A stretch of 64,000 nt of DNA from Dyadobacter sp. SG02 (GTDB lineage: Bacteria > Bacteroidota > Bacteroidia > Cytophagales > Spirosomataceae): positions 186,001-250,000 of the forward strand of contig NZ_FNYL01000009.1 in NCBI RefSeq assembly GCF_900109045.1, written 5' to 3'. The notes below the pieces were generated by a model. That model was given only the letters and a program-made list of their open reading frames with translations, was not told where the DNA came from and did not search any database. Of this stretch, positions 9,492 through 18,702 are shown one piece after another. The position numbers and the translations under genes are program-made. Position 1 is the stretch's first letter. Each line of letters starts with the position of its first letter.

Positions 9492-9844
9492 GAAACTTGA
9501 TAAGGGGAGCGGTGGTAGTTATTAGAATGAAATTAAAATAACATTAGAATAATACAAATTCAATAGATTTCCTGTACAACATAGATATGCTGTATATTTG
9601 CCAATTTGTATACTATTTTGATCATATGGGTTATTAATTTATGAAATTAAATTTTAGCAAGCAACTTAAAGATAATTCTACAATTTGCGTACACATGCTT
9701 AATCCTTTCGACGAAAAAGAAAAATTGTATTTTTTGTTGTTTTATCACGTGTAGCTGCTAACTTCGAATTACTGCTTAATCGACGAATTGAGCAGCCGGT
9801 TTTCGGAAGCATATCGAAAAAGTCTTTAAAATCACGCCGTCTCC
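9492..9844. other. AT-rich intergenic region between divergent genes
   Basis: About 350 bp separating the leftward channel gene from the rightward lipoprotein gene. It is strongly AT-rich from 9520 to 9760 and must hold both promoters. I see no convincing small ORF, hairpin terminator or RNA gene in it. Confidence 0.5.
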
Positions 9845-10573
9845 ATGAAAAGAATTCTCCCCCTGCTTTCCCTTTGCTTTATTCTCTCCCAATGCGCACA
9901 GAAGACCGCCTCGACCACTGCCGGTTTTCGGGCCAATCCGCTTGCTGACAGCATTCGCATATTCACCTTGCAACCTGACGAGGCCATTCCGGAGAAATCG
10001 GAATTCGTGCGGGACATTCAAATGGGCGCTTCCCTGTTTTCCAGCAACTGCGGCTACAAGAACCTGATGAACTACGCGCATTTTACCGCGAAGCAATCGG
10101 GCGCGAACGTCATTCATTTCACGGAGATTAAAAGGCCGGTGATGGGTAACGGCTGCTACCATATAAACGCAAAGCTTTACAAGAACACGGACGATGCGCA
10201 GCTGGCAAAACTTGCCAACGAGCAGAAAGTTGCCAACCAGAGCCGCCTGCCGAAGGATGCCGATTACGCCATCGTGCATTTCTACCGGCCGAAGAGTTAT
10301 GACGGGGCCATCATCTCCTACAACATCAAAATGGACGACCAGGGGAGCATTGGTAAATCGTCCAACGGCCATCAGTTCCAATACAAGGTCACCAGTTTTG
10401 GAAAGCACCGCTTTGTGGGAAAGACCAAAAAAACGGACTCGGTTACCCTCGACATTCAGAAAGGACAGGAATATTTCATTCGCTGCGGCGTAGCCAAAGG
10501 CCCCAGCATTTCCCTTCCCGACATGTATGTAATCGAAAATTACGTGGGAATCCGCGAGATGGCGGAAATGTAA
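9845..10573 (+). CDS. Putative lipoprotein with a DUF2846-like C-terminal half
   Basis: A 242-residue protein with a lipoprotein signal (LCFILSQC, Cys17). The N-terminal half has paired cysteines (SSNCGYKNL and GNGCYHINA) that may form a disulfide. The C-terminal half starts ADYAIVHFYRPKSYDGAIISY and continues with HRFVGKTKKTDSVTLDIQKGQEYFIRC in short segments; this beta-sandwich pattern resembles DUF2846 proteins, whose function is unknown. It precedes the CsgG-like gene on the same strand with a 36-bp gap to that gene's probable start, so the two may form an envelope operon. Confidence 0.7.
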   Translation: MKRILPLLSLCFILSQCAQKTASTTAGFRANPLADSIRIFTLQPDEAIPEKSEFVRDIQMGASLFSSNCGYKNLMNYAHFTAKQSGANVIHFTEIKRPVMGNGCYHINAKLYKNTDDAQLAKLANEQKVANQSRLPKDADYAIVHFYRPKSYDGAIISYNIKMDDQGSIGKSSNGHQFQYKVTSFGKHRFVGKTKKTDSVTLDIQKGQEYFIRCGVAKGPSISLPDMYVIENYVGIREMAEM

Positions 10574-10609
10574 TGACGACCAATGAAACTCAACCTTAAT
10601 TCAAAACCA

Positions 10610-11446
10610 ATGAAACAGTTATTTACCTTACTAATCCTGATACTTCTTTCAGTTGCTTCCCAGGCGCAGAATGGCGCGAAAAATGATGTGGTACTACAAC
10701 TGAACGGCGACGAGCTGACCGGGAAAGTGACCGAGATCACCGACGACGCCATTAAATTCACCTACGTAGGAGAAACGCTTTCCTATTCGATCAAGAAAGC
10801 CGACATATTGAAAATTACTTACGGAAGCGGAAGGGTCGAAGTATACAACAAGCCACAACTCAGCTCCTCATCCGAGAAAAATCAATCAGGTCCTGCCGGT
10901 AACAGCGCATTGTCGGACCATCATAACAAGATCGCGATCCTGCCTTTCGGGTTTGTAAGGGAAGGACAAAAGGCGGCCGACGAAATGAGCAACGTGGTGC
11001 AAGCCTACTGCTTTACTTTTTTAAGCAAACACGCGGGCGTGCTCAGCGTGATGGACACCCGCACGACCAATGCAAAGCTGATCAAGGCAGGTGTAACCAG
11101 AGAAAATATTGAAGGGTTCACGATGGATGATATCTGTAATATCCTCGGTGTCGAATTCGTCGTGGACGGAACCGTCGTACTGACCAAAGTAGCGCAACAG
11201 ACCCTGGCCAATGCGTCTTACAGCGACAAGAGCAAAGGAAACCGGAACGAGCAGAAGAGCTCCGGGTACAGCTCGGCGAACTCTTACAATTTTGAAAACT
11301 ACGAAACGACCATTAACCTGAACGTTTACAACGACAAAGGCAACAGCATGTTCAGCCAGTCCCGTAAATCATTTTTCAAAACACAGGATGCTTACCAGAA
11401 TGCGCTGGAATATGTTTTGAAAAGATCCCCTTTGTACAGCAAATAA
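10610..11446 (+). CDS. Secreted protein with a CsgG/FlgO-like domain
   Basis: From ATG 10610 the chain begins MKQLFTLLILILLSVASQAQ, a typical Sec signal peptide; the earlier ATG at 10583 would place nine polar residues ahead of it. Residues about 23-80 (VVLQLNGDELTGKVTEITDD) look like a small beta domain for reading metal- or lipid-linked cues. After a Ser-rich linker, KIAILPFGFVREGQKAADEM starts a domain like CsgG/FlgO/TolB-N proteins, which form periplasmic or outer-membrane assemblies. LGVEFVVDGTVVLTKV fits the same fold. The role here is unknown. Residue ranges are approximate. Confidence 0.7.
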   Translation: MKQLFTLLILILLSVASQAQNGAKNDVVLQLNGDELTGKVTEITDDAIKFTYVGETLSYSIKKADILKITYGSGRVEVYNKPQLSSSSEKNQSGPAGNSALSDHHNKIAILPFGFVREGQKAADEMSNVVQAYCFTFLSKHAGVLSVMDTRTTNAKLIKAGVTRENIEGFTMDDICNILGVEFVVDGTVVLTKVAQQTLANASYSDKSKGNRNEQKSSGYSSANSYNFENYETTINLNVYNDKGNSMFSQSRKSFFKTQDAYQNALEYVLKRSPLYSK

Positions 11447-11626
11447 TCACAGGCCCGACCCGCATGGCGAAAATGCGCGCGGTTTTAAGGTCCATTGTGA
11501 AACGACTATCTCACGCGCAAGCTGCGCACGACTGTTAAGATCGGCCGGGCCGGGGAGAAGGTCCTGGCGGAGGCAAAATCTGGTCCTGAATAATCGGCGA
11601 AGAGGTTTATGGAAAGATTTTTAGGT

Positions 11627-11663
11627 AAACCAGGTGACATGATGTTCAGTCACCTGGTTTTAT
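11627..11663. terminator. Bidirectional intrinsic terminator
   Basis: A perfect 12-bp stem: AAACCAGGTGAC (11627-11638) and GTCACCTGGTTT (11649-11660), loop of ten bases. It is followed by T-rich sequence on the + strand, and the mirrored A-run serves the minus strand. It closes both the 9.8-11.4 kb unit and the leftward susC operon. Confidence 0.85.
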
Positions 11664-11668
11664 ACAAT

Positions 11669-12640
11669 TTAAACCTTTGGCAGCGAAAAATGCCGTTTTG
11701 AAACCACGGAAACAACCGGATAAATACTTTCCGCCTCCGTTAGGTTCACGTCGGACGGGGACATATCCAGAAAATCCGATCGCGTCCCACCGATTTCTAT
11801 CCGACCGTCTGAAAAAATGGTGACCGTCGCCCAAAGCGGATCTTTGTACCTGAGCATGGACGACAGGTGCCCATACTTCTTTACCAGGTCGTCACTATAC
11901 TGCGTGGTATTCCTTTTCTCACCTGCCCAGAAATACGACATACTGTTGATCTGCACGTATTGTATTCCATTTATTTCATTTAGATAATCCTGATGGTGAT
12001 GCCCGCTAAATACGATCCGCACCTTTAAATGACCAGCCTGCTCGTTCGCTTTCTCGAAAATACGCCTGATCGCCAGGGCCTGCTCTATGCCCGCTACGTC
12101 GTTATCCAGGCCTTGATGGCAGAAGACAATCACTGGTAGTTTTGTCTTGGCCAGATCCTGGGCCAGCCACTCCCTTTGAGCAGCCCCGATGTACCGGGGA
12201 TAGCCTTTTTGAGTCCCGTCCGGATTTTTTTCATTCCCATTCAAAACCACAAAATGATACTCGTTTGCATCAAACGAATAGTAAGCACCCCGCGCTTTCC
12301 AAAAGTCGATCACCTGGGCATGCGTAAAGCCACCGTCGGTTTCGTGATTGCCTATCACGTGGTATTTGGGACCTGAAAATTTGTTCCAAACATCGAGTAT
12401 GGGCTGGTTGACGGGCTTTGGCACACAAAAATCCCCAAGCTGGATTATAAAATCTGCCTTCTGCCGGTTCATGGCATCCACAAAGGCGGTTAATCGCTCG
12501 GCTCCGTCGGGAATCAGATCGTAATGCAGGTCTGTGCAAATGCCGAAGCGAATCAGTTCTTTCGGCTTAACGAAAGAGCCTATTCCTGCCAGAGAAACGG
12601 GTGATAGCGTCGCGGCACGAAGGAATAATCGACGTCTCAT
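11669..12640 (-). CDS. Exported calcineurin-like metallophosphoesterase (second of a tandem pair)
   Basis: A 323-residue two-metal phosphoesterase. The N-terminus MRRRLFLRAATLSPVSLAG is a twin-arginine-like export signal. Metal-binding motifs occur in family order: DLH in GICTDLHYD (Asp37/His39), GDF in QLGDFCVPK, GNHET, and GHHHQDY. The fold hydrolyses phosphomonoesters, phosphodiesters or phosphonate esters, so the substrate cannot be read from the motifs. It follows the related gene at 12653 by 12 bp and is the last gene of the susC-susD operon, just before the terminator at 11627. Role inferred: trimming of a phosphorylated or phosphonylated ligand outside the inner membrane. Confidence 0.88.
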   Translation of the reverse strand: MRRRLFLRAATLSPVSLAGIGSFVKPKELIRFGICTDLHYDLIPDGAERLTAFVDAMNRQKADFIIQLGDFCVPKPVNQPILDVWNKFSGPKYHVIGNHETDGGFTHAQVIDFWKARGAYYSFDANEYHFVVLNGNEKNPDGTQKGYPRYIGAAQREWLAQDLAKTKLPVIVFCHQGLDNDVAGIEQALAIRRIFEKANEQAGHLKVRIVFSGHHHQDYLNEINGIQYVQINSMSYFWAGEKRNTTQYSDDLVKKYGHLSSMLRYKDPLWATVTIFSDGRIEIGGTRSDFLDMSPSDVNLTEAESIYPVVSVVSKRHFSLPKV

Positions 12641-12652
12641 AATTTTGCAAGT

Positions 12653-13552
12653 TTAAATGTTGTGTTCGTAATACCGGTTTTCGACAGTTCCGTCCTCATA
12701 AAGTTTGAGGATGGCATAGCCCGGCGCGGTCTCCTGGTAATAATAAGGCCCGGCGGAATGCTCGTCGCCCTTTTCCCACCAATAACCGCTCATAGCGCCG
12801 TTGCAGAAATAATGGACGTTGTTGAACACATTACTGTCCAGCAAATGATTATGCCCGGATAAACAAACCCTGACTTTGTCCTTATGCTTGTAAAATAACT
12901 TTCGCAATGCTACATGGTCCCCATGCTGTCCGCCTGCCCATGCGGCCGTTACCGAAAGGATCGGAAAGTGCGACATCAGCAGAACATGATGACCGGAAGG
13001 AACGCTATCCAGTTCATTTTCAAGCCAGGCCATTTGCTTATCGTCAAGTTTAACTCCTGCATTATTACCATCGAGAATGATGAAATGCCAGTTCTTCTTG
13101 ACAAAACTGTAATATCTGTGCGGTATACCCACACGTTTGGCTGCATAATTAACCCCATACATTTCGTCCTCCTTCGAAGGCGCGTGCCACCAGGGATCGT
13201 GGTTTCCGATGCAACTGTAAATCGGGATTCCCGATAAAGGTTTGATACATTCATCCCAGGTAGCCCACTGTTTGAGCATGCTTTCGCGGGTGACATCCTG
13301 GTAATCGGCGGCGTGAATGGAATCTCCCCCATTGAGAACAAAGTCCATTTTATGCTTTTTAACCTCTTCCAGGCACCTTTTGAAGCGTTCGGGAATATCA
13401 TCCTTCGGCCGGATATGCACGTCTGTAATGTGCGCAACCGTCAATGCCGGCCTGGCTTTCAGAAATGTACCGTCAGCCGCCGCTATCCCCGGCGAGCCAC
13501 TTACCGCGGTCGCCAGGGTTCCACTAATCAAAAAATCTCTCCTTTTCATCAA
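12653..13552 (-). CDS. Exported calcineurin-like metallophosphoesterase (first of a tandem pair)
   Basis: A 299-residue phosphoesterase with a Tat-type signal (KRRDFLISGTLATAVSG). The metal-binding motifs are TDVHI (Asp44/His46), GGDSIHA, IGNHDPWW and SGHNHLLD, all intact. It starts 3 bp after the SusD gene and leads directly into a second phosphoesterase, so the operon encodes outer-membrane uptake followed by two exported phosphoesterases. Tandem enzymes with diverged sequences could remove two groups in sequence, for example a diester and then a monoester. This division of labour is inference. Confidence 0.9.
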   Translation of the reverse strand: MMKRRDFLISGTLATAVSGSPGIAAADGTFLKARPALTVAHITDVHIRPKDDIPERFKRCLEEVKKHKMDFVLNGGDSIHAADYQDVTRESMLKQWATWDECIKPLSGIPIYSCIGNHDPWWHAPSKEDEMYGVNYAAKRVGIPHRYYSFVKKNWHFIILDGNNAGVKLDDKQMAWLENELDSVPSGHHVLLMSHFPILSVTAAWAGGQHGDHVALRKLFYKHKDKVRVCLSGHNHLLDSNVFNNVHYFCNGAMSGYWWEKGDEHSAGPYYYQETAPGYAILKLYEDGTVENRYYEHNI

Positions 13553-13555
13553 TAA

Positions 13556-15319
13556 TTACCAACCTGGGTTTTGTTTAATATCTGGGTTTAAAACCATTTG
13601 ATCCTGAGGTAGAGGTGCCAGATAATCTCTTCCTACATTGAACTTGTAGCCGCTGCTCATCCCTGAAATAGTTTTATAAAATTCGATATATCCCTTCTCA
13701 TCAACAGGGTAAGTCGCCAGTTGCTCGGCCGGCACGATGTCTTTCCATTGTGCTAATACGGCTCCTTTCGGTTTCCAGCCCACTATTTTCTCATCGGCGG
13801 CCGCCCAGCGGAACAGGTCGTCGTGGCGGTAACCCTCGCATGCCAGCTCTACTCTTCTCTCACGCCGTATTTCGTTGATCAAAGGGCTAAGCGCAGGGAA
13901 TTCCGGGTTGGGATTGGCGGGCAATGCGCCCAAAGTGAGGGTGGGCATGCCCACCCTCGATCTTAAAAGGTTAATGCTGATATCAGCGTCTGCCTGCATC
14001 AGCGTACCGAGCTCCGCCTTTGCTTCGGCAAAAATCAGAAGCGCCTCCGCATACCGGAACAGGATCAGGCCGGTTGTTCCGCGGTCCAGTTGCTGGTTGT
14101 AATCCGGATTATGCCCTTTATATACCTGGTAACCCGTCGCGGGTTTGTTCTCGTTGGCAGCGGAGAACGACGGCGTTTCGAACAATGCAGGTGCCGCGCC
14201 GCCAGGCCGATTATTGGTGATAATGTGCTTGCCGTCGGCCACGTACAGGGTTTGCGCCAGGCGCGGGTCACGACCTGAGACAACGGTTTGCAAGGTTGCG
14301 TCGCCTTTGTAAAGCGGACTTGTTTCAATAGGCTTTCCATCCTTGCACAGGTAGCTGTCGACCAGGTCTTTGGTTAGCCCGCGCGCTGCGCCGGTGTTGG
14401 TATAGCGGTGCCAGTAGTGGCCTCCATTGAGGTTCAGGTCAAATTTGCGCCAAAGCATGATCTCCGTGCTGGCAGAATAGTCGGTTTGATTAAAAAGCTT
14501 CCAATAACCGTCTTCGCCAGGTGTCGTTTGCAGTTGATAACCCGCATTGCCTTTTATAAGTGCCTCACTCACCCGGGCCGCTTTCTGCAAAAACTTCTCG
14601 CCATTGGAACCCGTTACCCCGAATGCCGTACCTGCGTGGTATTTTTCCCAGGAGCCCTCATACATAGCAATCCGTGCCTGGAAAAGCTGCGCAATTTCTT
14701 TGTTGATGCGCATGGCGGAGGCCTTCGATTTGGTTGGCAGGTAATCCACAGCCTTGTCCAGGTCGTTCATGAGCGAGTCCACGATTACGGCGCGAGAGAG
14801 GCGCCCTATTTTGAGCTCGGCGGATGTCGGGTCCAATGGTTTGTTAACCCATGGCAGATCACCGAAAGCTTTTAGTTTACTGAAATAAAAGTATGCGCGA
14901 AAAAATAGCGCTTCCCCTACATACTTCTTTTTATTGTCCCAGCTCTCTTCCGCCTTATCGTAATTGGCCAGAAAATAATTGATACTGCGCAATGCCGACC
15001 AATCCCCGTAAGCCCATCCCCCACCGGACGAAGGCACAATTCGTTCGCCGTTCAGGGCGGTGTTGTAGCCGGTGTAAATCATGTTGTCGCTGCCTTCATC
15101 GGCATCGTAGCCATATATCCCGATCGTCCCATAGGCGCCGATCGTCGAAGGAAATGCGGTATAGAAGTTGTTCACATACAACTGTAAGTCGTTGGCTGTT
15201 TTCCAGTATTCGGCATCGCTGATGCTTGTTTCCGGGATTTTGTCGAGAAAATCATCCTTACAGCCGGCCAGCAAGCCCGCGACTGCAAAAAATACGATTG
15301 CTATAAAATGCTTTTTCAT
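13556..15319 (-). CDS. SusD/RagB-type outer-membrane nutrient-binding lipoprotein
   Basis: A 587-residue surface lipoprotein that forms the lid of a SusC pore. The signal ends in LLAGC (Cys20), followed by the typical KDDFLDKIPETSISDAEYW. Mid-protein text (GEALFFRAYFYFSKLKAFGDLPWV) is the hallmark TPR-like helix of the family, and RRERRVELACEGYRHDDLFRW and the ending LPQDQMVLNPDIKQNPGW are its C-terminal signatures. Translated 18 bp after SusC. The ligand is unknown. The downstream phosphoesterases suggest a phosphorus-containing compound rather than a plain glycan, as no glycoside hydrolase is present in the operon. Confidence 0.97.
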   Translation of the reverse strand: MKKHFIAIVFFAVAGLLAGCKDDFLDKIPETSISDAEYWKTANDLQLYVNNFYTAFPSTIGAYGTIGIYGYDADEGSDNMIYTGYNTALNGERIVPSSGGGWAYGDWSALRSINYFLANYDKAEESWDNKKKYVGEALFFRAYFYFSKLKAFGDLPWVNKPLDPTSAELKIGRLSRAVIVDSLMNDLDKAVDYLPTKSKASAMRINKEIAQLFQARIAMYEGSWEKYHAGTAFGVTGSNGEKFLQKAARVSEALIKGNAGYQLQTTPGEDGYWKLFNQTDYSASTEIMLWRKFDLNLNGGHYWHRYTNTGAARGLTKDLVDSYLCKDGKPIETSPLYKGDATLQTVVSGRDPRLAQTLYVADGKHIITNNRPGGAAPALFETPSFSAANENKPATGYQVYKGHNPDYNQQLDRGTTGLILFRYAEALLIFAEAKAELGTLMQADADISINLLRSRVGMPTLTLGALPANPNPEFPALSPLINEIRRERRVELACEGYRHDDLFRWAAADEKIVGWKPKGAVLAQWKDIVPAEQLATYPVDEKGYIEFYKTISGMSSGYKFNVGRDYLAPLPQDQMVLNPDIKQNPGW

Positions 15320-15337
15320 GTTGATTCGGAAAGGGGT

Positions 15338-18300
15338 TTAAAATGTGACGTTCAGGCCAGCGGAGAATGTTCTCTGTAACGGATAGATCTTACCCGAGCC
15401 AATCGAAAGCTCCGGGTCGAGCGTCTTGACAAGCTTGGTGAAAGTCGCCAGGTTTTCGGCGCTCACGTACAGGCGAATGCGCTCCAGTCTGATCGCCTTC
15501 ATGACAGACGCAGGCAAGGAATAACCGAGTTGCAGGTTCTTAATGCGCAAATAGGCCGCATTTTGCAGATACCTGGTTTGCGTCTGCTGGTTCTTGTCAT
15601 TCTGGCTGCTCATATAGAACTTGGGGAAGTACCCATCCGGCGTCCCGGCTGTCCAGCGGTCCTGGTGTATCGTGAAGGGCGAGCTTTGCCATTCATTACC
15701 TACGATCCCGAAGAAGTAGTTGGAACCAATGAAAACGTCCCGTTTCGCGATTCCCTGAAGAAAGATTTGCAGGTCAAACCCCTTCCAGGCTACATCGCCC
15801 GTGAAACTGTAAGAATACCTGGGCGTGCTGTTGCCGATCACTTTCCGGTCGCCGGGATTGGCCAGCGTGCTATTACCGGCATCAATTTTCCCGTCCCCGT
15901 TCAAATCGGCGTAGCGCACATCTCCCGGTGTCCAGGCGGCGGAAGAAAGGAAAACCTGCGAAGGCGCTTCGGCTACCTCCTGGTCGGTCTGGAACAAGCC
16001 TACTGTCTCGTAACCCCATATTTCACCCATTTTCTGGCCTTCGTAGTAGCTCGACAATGTCCCGGTAGGGTTCGGATATTTAACCACTTTACCCGAGTAG
16101 TTGCTCAAAACGCCCCGCAGTCCATAGCGGACGTTGCCGATATGATCGTTCCAGCCGATTGACAACTCAAACCCGCGTGTTTCAATAGCGGCATTGTTGG
16201 CCGTGGGGGGAGATGCGCCCAAAATAGCAGGCAGTGCCTGGGAAGGTCCGGCAAAATCATTTGCTTTGCGGACGTACCAGTCAAATGACGTCGTCAACCG
16301 ATTGTTAAGGAGCGCAATGTCGGTTCCGATGTTGGTGGAAGTTGTGGTAACCCAGGTGAGCGACGGGTTCACCAATGTCGGGTAATTTACAGCCGCTTCC
16401 TGTCCTGCTCCAAATAGCCAGGATGTGGAAGTAGGCCTTGTGATGCTCAGGCTTGGATAAAACGGATACCAGTTGGGTGCATTCACATCCAGGAAATACT
16501 GGTCGCCCAGCGAGCCGTAGGACGCCCGGATTTTGAATGCATTAACGGTTTTGGCCAGCGGCTCGAAGAAAGCCTCCCTGTCGATATTCCAGCCTGCGGA
16601 AATGCCCGGATAGAACTTCCATCTCACATCTTTCAGAAAGCGCGACGTCCCATCATACCGGCCATTGATTTCCAGCAGGTATTTTTCTTTAAAGTTATAA
16701 TTGACCCTTCCGAAGAAGCCCTCGGACGCCAGCTTACGAATGTTATCTCCAATGGACGGGGAGGTTCCGTAAGATGTGCTCAACGACGGAATGTTATCCG
16801 AATAAAGAAGCGAATTGGAAGCCGAATAGCCCTGGAACTCCGTCAGATCGCGCACATAACCACCCAGCAATTTGAAATAATGCCCGCCCAACTGCTTCTC
16901 GTACGTAGTAAATGCATTTACGATATGATGAAAATTCCGCTCGTTGGCCCTTGAAAACGAGCTCGGGGAAGTACCTCCGATGACCGCCTTGCTGCCATCC
17001 GGCAAAAATTCATACAAGGTTTTCTGGTGCGACTGGCTGTCGTAAAAACTTCCGTCGAGCGTGTAATTGGCCGTTGCCGTCCAGTCCTTCGTGAATTTGA
17101 CGTTAAACTCGCCGGTAAGCATCACCTGGTCGGTTACCGTTTTGTTCCGTCCGCCTTCCGTGTGCAGCAACACGTCGCTGGTCGAGGAATAGTTTCCGTC
17201 GGGGTTGAACAATGCGACTGTCGGGAATTTTCTGGCGATCTGGTGCATATAGGCTTCATTACCGCCGCCCGTCTTGCTTCCGTAAAGATTGGGGGTATCA
17301 AACAGCTGACGGGAAGCGCTGCTCCGGAAACTGAACCCCAGCCAGCGCGTCAGGTCCGAAGTAATGTTTGCCCGGATGTTGTAGCGCTTGTAGGTATCGT
17401 GACCAAAATTATACATCCCGCCGCGATAATTGTATCCGCCGCCCACATAGTAGGTCGTTTTTTCTGAACCGCCCGTTACGCCTACATTATGCTGCTGGCT
17501 GAACGCAAAGTCTTTGAAGTAAAGTTTGAACCAATCATGGTTGGCATTGCTGGACGCCCAGGTCTCCCAGCCGTTACTGCCGGCTACCGGGCTTGCGACG
17601 GTTTCCGTAGTGATTTTCCCGGCCTGGTAATCTTTGATCCGCTGAATCGTCTCGTCATTGAACATCGGTGCGCGACCGGCATTGGTAAACGCCTCGTTGT
17701 ACATATTGGCAAAATCAAGCGAGTTCAGCATTTTGGGCATGTTGATCGGCTGGGCCCACGACAAGTTGTTGTTGTAGGTAATGCTTGCCCCCTTCCCTTT
17801 TTTCCCTTGCTTGGTATTCACTAAAATAACCCCGTAAGGTGCGCTGGACCCATAGATCGCCGATGATGCCGCATCTTTCAACACCGTAATGGACTCAATA
17901 TCAGACGGGTTAATGGAATTCAGATCGCCGCCCTGGATTCCGTCGATTACAATAAGGGGCGAACCGGAGGTACCCAGACCGGTATAACCGCGAATGTTGA
18001 TGCTTTGGGTAGCATTAGGCGCCCCCCCAGTAGTACCGGTCGAGATATTCAGGTTGCCCACCGCACCCTGCAATGCCTGGCTGATTCTCGTAACCGGGCG
18101 ATTTTCCAGGATTTCGCTGCCGACTTGTTCAGTAGCACCAGTCAGATTGACTTTCTTTTGCGTACCATAGCCAACTACAACCGCTTCATTGAGCACCGCT
18201 GCCGATTCGACCAATTGAACCTCGAAGTTCGAACGGCCATTCATTTCAATTTCCTGACGTTCATAGCCTATCGACGAAAAGACCAGCTTACCATTCAGCG

Positions 18301-18505
18301 CCGGCACGGCCAAGCTGAATTTGCCCTCCGCATCAGTGGTAGTCCCGTTTGTCGTTTCCGACAAAACCACATTTACGCCGGGAACGGGATTTCGCTTTGC
18401 GTCCCTGACAGTGCCGGTGACCCGCGCCTGCTGCGCCAGGATCGTCTTTGAACCAGCCAGCCCAATGAGGCAACACAGCCAGAAAAGTCGTAAAAAACGT
18501 TTCAT
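15338..18505 (-). CDS. SusC/RagA-type TonB-dependent outer-membrane transporter
   Basis: A 1055-residue TonB-dependent transporter. After a signal peptide comes a carboxypeptidase-like beta-sandwich (RVTGTVRDAKRNPVPGVNV, about 28-110), then the TonB-box region near EAVVVGYGTQ and the plug with the SusC signatures SINIRGYTG, PLIVIDGIQGG and IESITVLKDAASSAIYG. A large barrel ends in TFSAGLNVTF with the expected C-terminal phenylalanine. First gene of the susC-susD-phosphoesterase operon. Its promoter region is shared with the divergent XRE-cupin regulator and contains a 19-bp element also present at two other promoters nearby. Confidence 0.97.
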   Translation of the reverse strand: MKRFLRLFWLCCLIGLAGSKTILAQQARVTGTVRDAKRNPVPGVNVVLSETTNGTTTDAEGKFSLAVPALNGKLVFSSIGYERQEIEMNGRSNFEVQLVESAAVLNEAVVVGYGTQKKVNLTGATEQVGSEILENRPVTRISQALQGAVGNLNISTGTTGGAPNATQSINIRGYTGLGTSGSPLIVIDGIQGGDLNSINPSDIESITVLKDAASSAIYGSSAPYGVILVNTKQGKKGKGASITYNNNLSWAQPINMPKMLNSLDFANMYNEAFTNAGRAPMFNDETIQRIKDYQAGKITTETVASPVAGSNGWETWASSNANHDWFKLYFKDFAFSQQHNVGVTGGSEKTTYYVGGGYNYRGGMYNFGHDTYKRYNIRANITSDLTRWLGFSFRSSASRQLFDTPNLYGSKTGGGNEAYMHQIARKFPTVALFNPDGNYSSTSDVLLHTEGGRNKTVTDQVMLTGEFNVKFTKDWTATANYTLDGSFYDSQSHQKTLYEFLPDGSKAVIGGTSPSSFSRANERNFHHIVNAFTTYEKQLGGHYFKLLGGYVRDLTEFQGYSASNSLLYSDNIPSLSTSYGTSPSIGDNIRKLASEGFFGRVNYNFKEKYLLEINGRYDGTSRFLKDVRWKFYPGISAGWNIDREAFFEPLAKTVNAFKIRASYGSLGDQYFLDVNAPNWYPFYPSLSITRPTSTSWLFGAGQEAAVNYPTLVNPSLTWVTTTSTNIGTDIALLNNRLTTSFDWYVRKANDFAGPSQALPAILGASPPTANNAAIETRGFELSIGWNDHIGNVRYGLRGVLSNYSGKVVKYPNPTGTLSSYYEGQKMGEIWGYETVGLFQTDQEVAEAPSQVFLSSAAWTPGDVRYADLNGDGKIDAGNSTLANPGDRKVIGNSTPRYSYSFTGDVAWKGFDLQIFLQGIAKRDVFIGSNYFFGIVGNEWQSSPFTIHQDRWTAGTPDGYFPKFYMSSQNDKNQQTQTRYLQNAAYLRIKNLQLGYSLPASVMKAIRLERIRLYVSAENLATFTKLVKTLDPELSIGSGKIYPLQRTFSAGLNVTF

Positions 18506-18572
18506 AGTTAGGAATTAAGTAGGTTTGCAAAAATGTTAGTTAAGAGTTAGAGATTTTAATATTGATAAACTT

Positions 18573-18604
18573 TTGTTCAATATATGTAAAATACTATTGA
18601 ACAA
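18573..18604. promoter_or_regulatory. Long perfect inverted repeat in the susC/regulator intergenic region
   Basis: TTGTTCAATA (18573-18582) and TATTGAACAA (18595-18604) are perfect 10-bp arms separated by 12 bp, so the centres are 22 bp apart, about two helical turns. It lies 68 bp upstream of the susC start and about 100 bp before the regulator start. A regulator-binding site is likely. It partly resembles the 19-bp element located nearby. Confidence 0.55.
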
Positions 18605-18625
18605 CCAAGTATTACCATGAAATTT

Positions 18626-18644
18626 TGTTAATATATACTAAACA
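18626..18644. promoter_or_regulatory. 19-bp operator-like element, copy 1 (susC/regulator)
   Basis: TGTTAATATATACTAAACA, an imperfect dyad (TGTTaA, 7 bp, TAAACA). Near-identical copies lie at 21735 and 22582, each just upstream of a gene of the same proposed pathway and in the same orientation relative to that gene. Candidate binding site of the adjacent XRE-cupin regulator; it may overlap promoter elements. Confidence 0.6.
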
Positions 18645-18702
18645 TAATTTATTTATTGTAAACACGCGTTTCTCTAAACCCCGATAACCCGCAAGCAATA
18701 CC

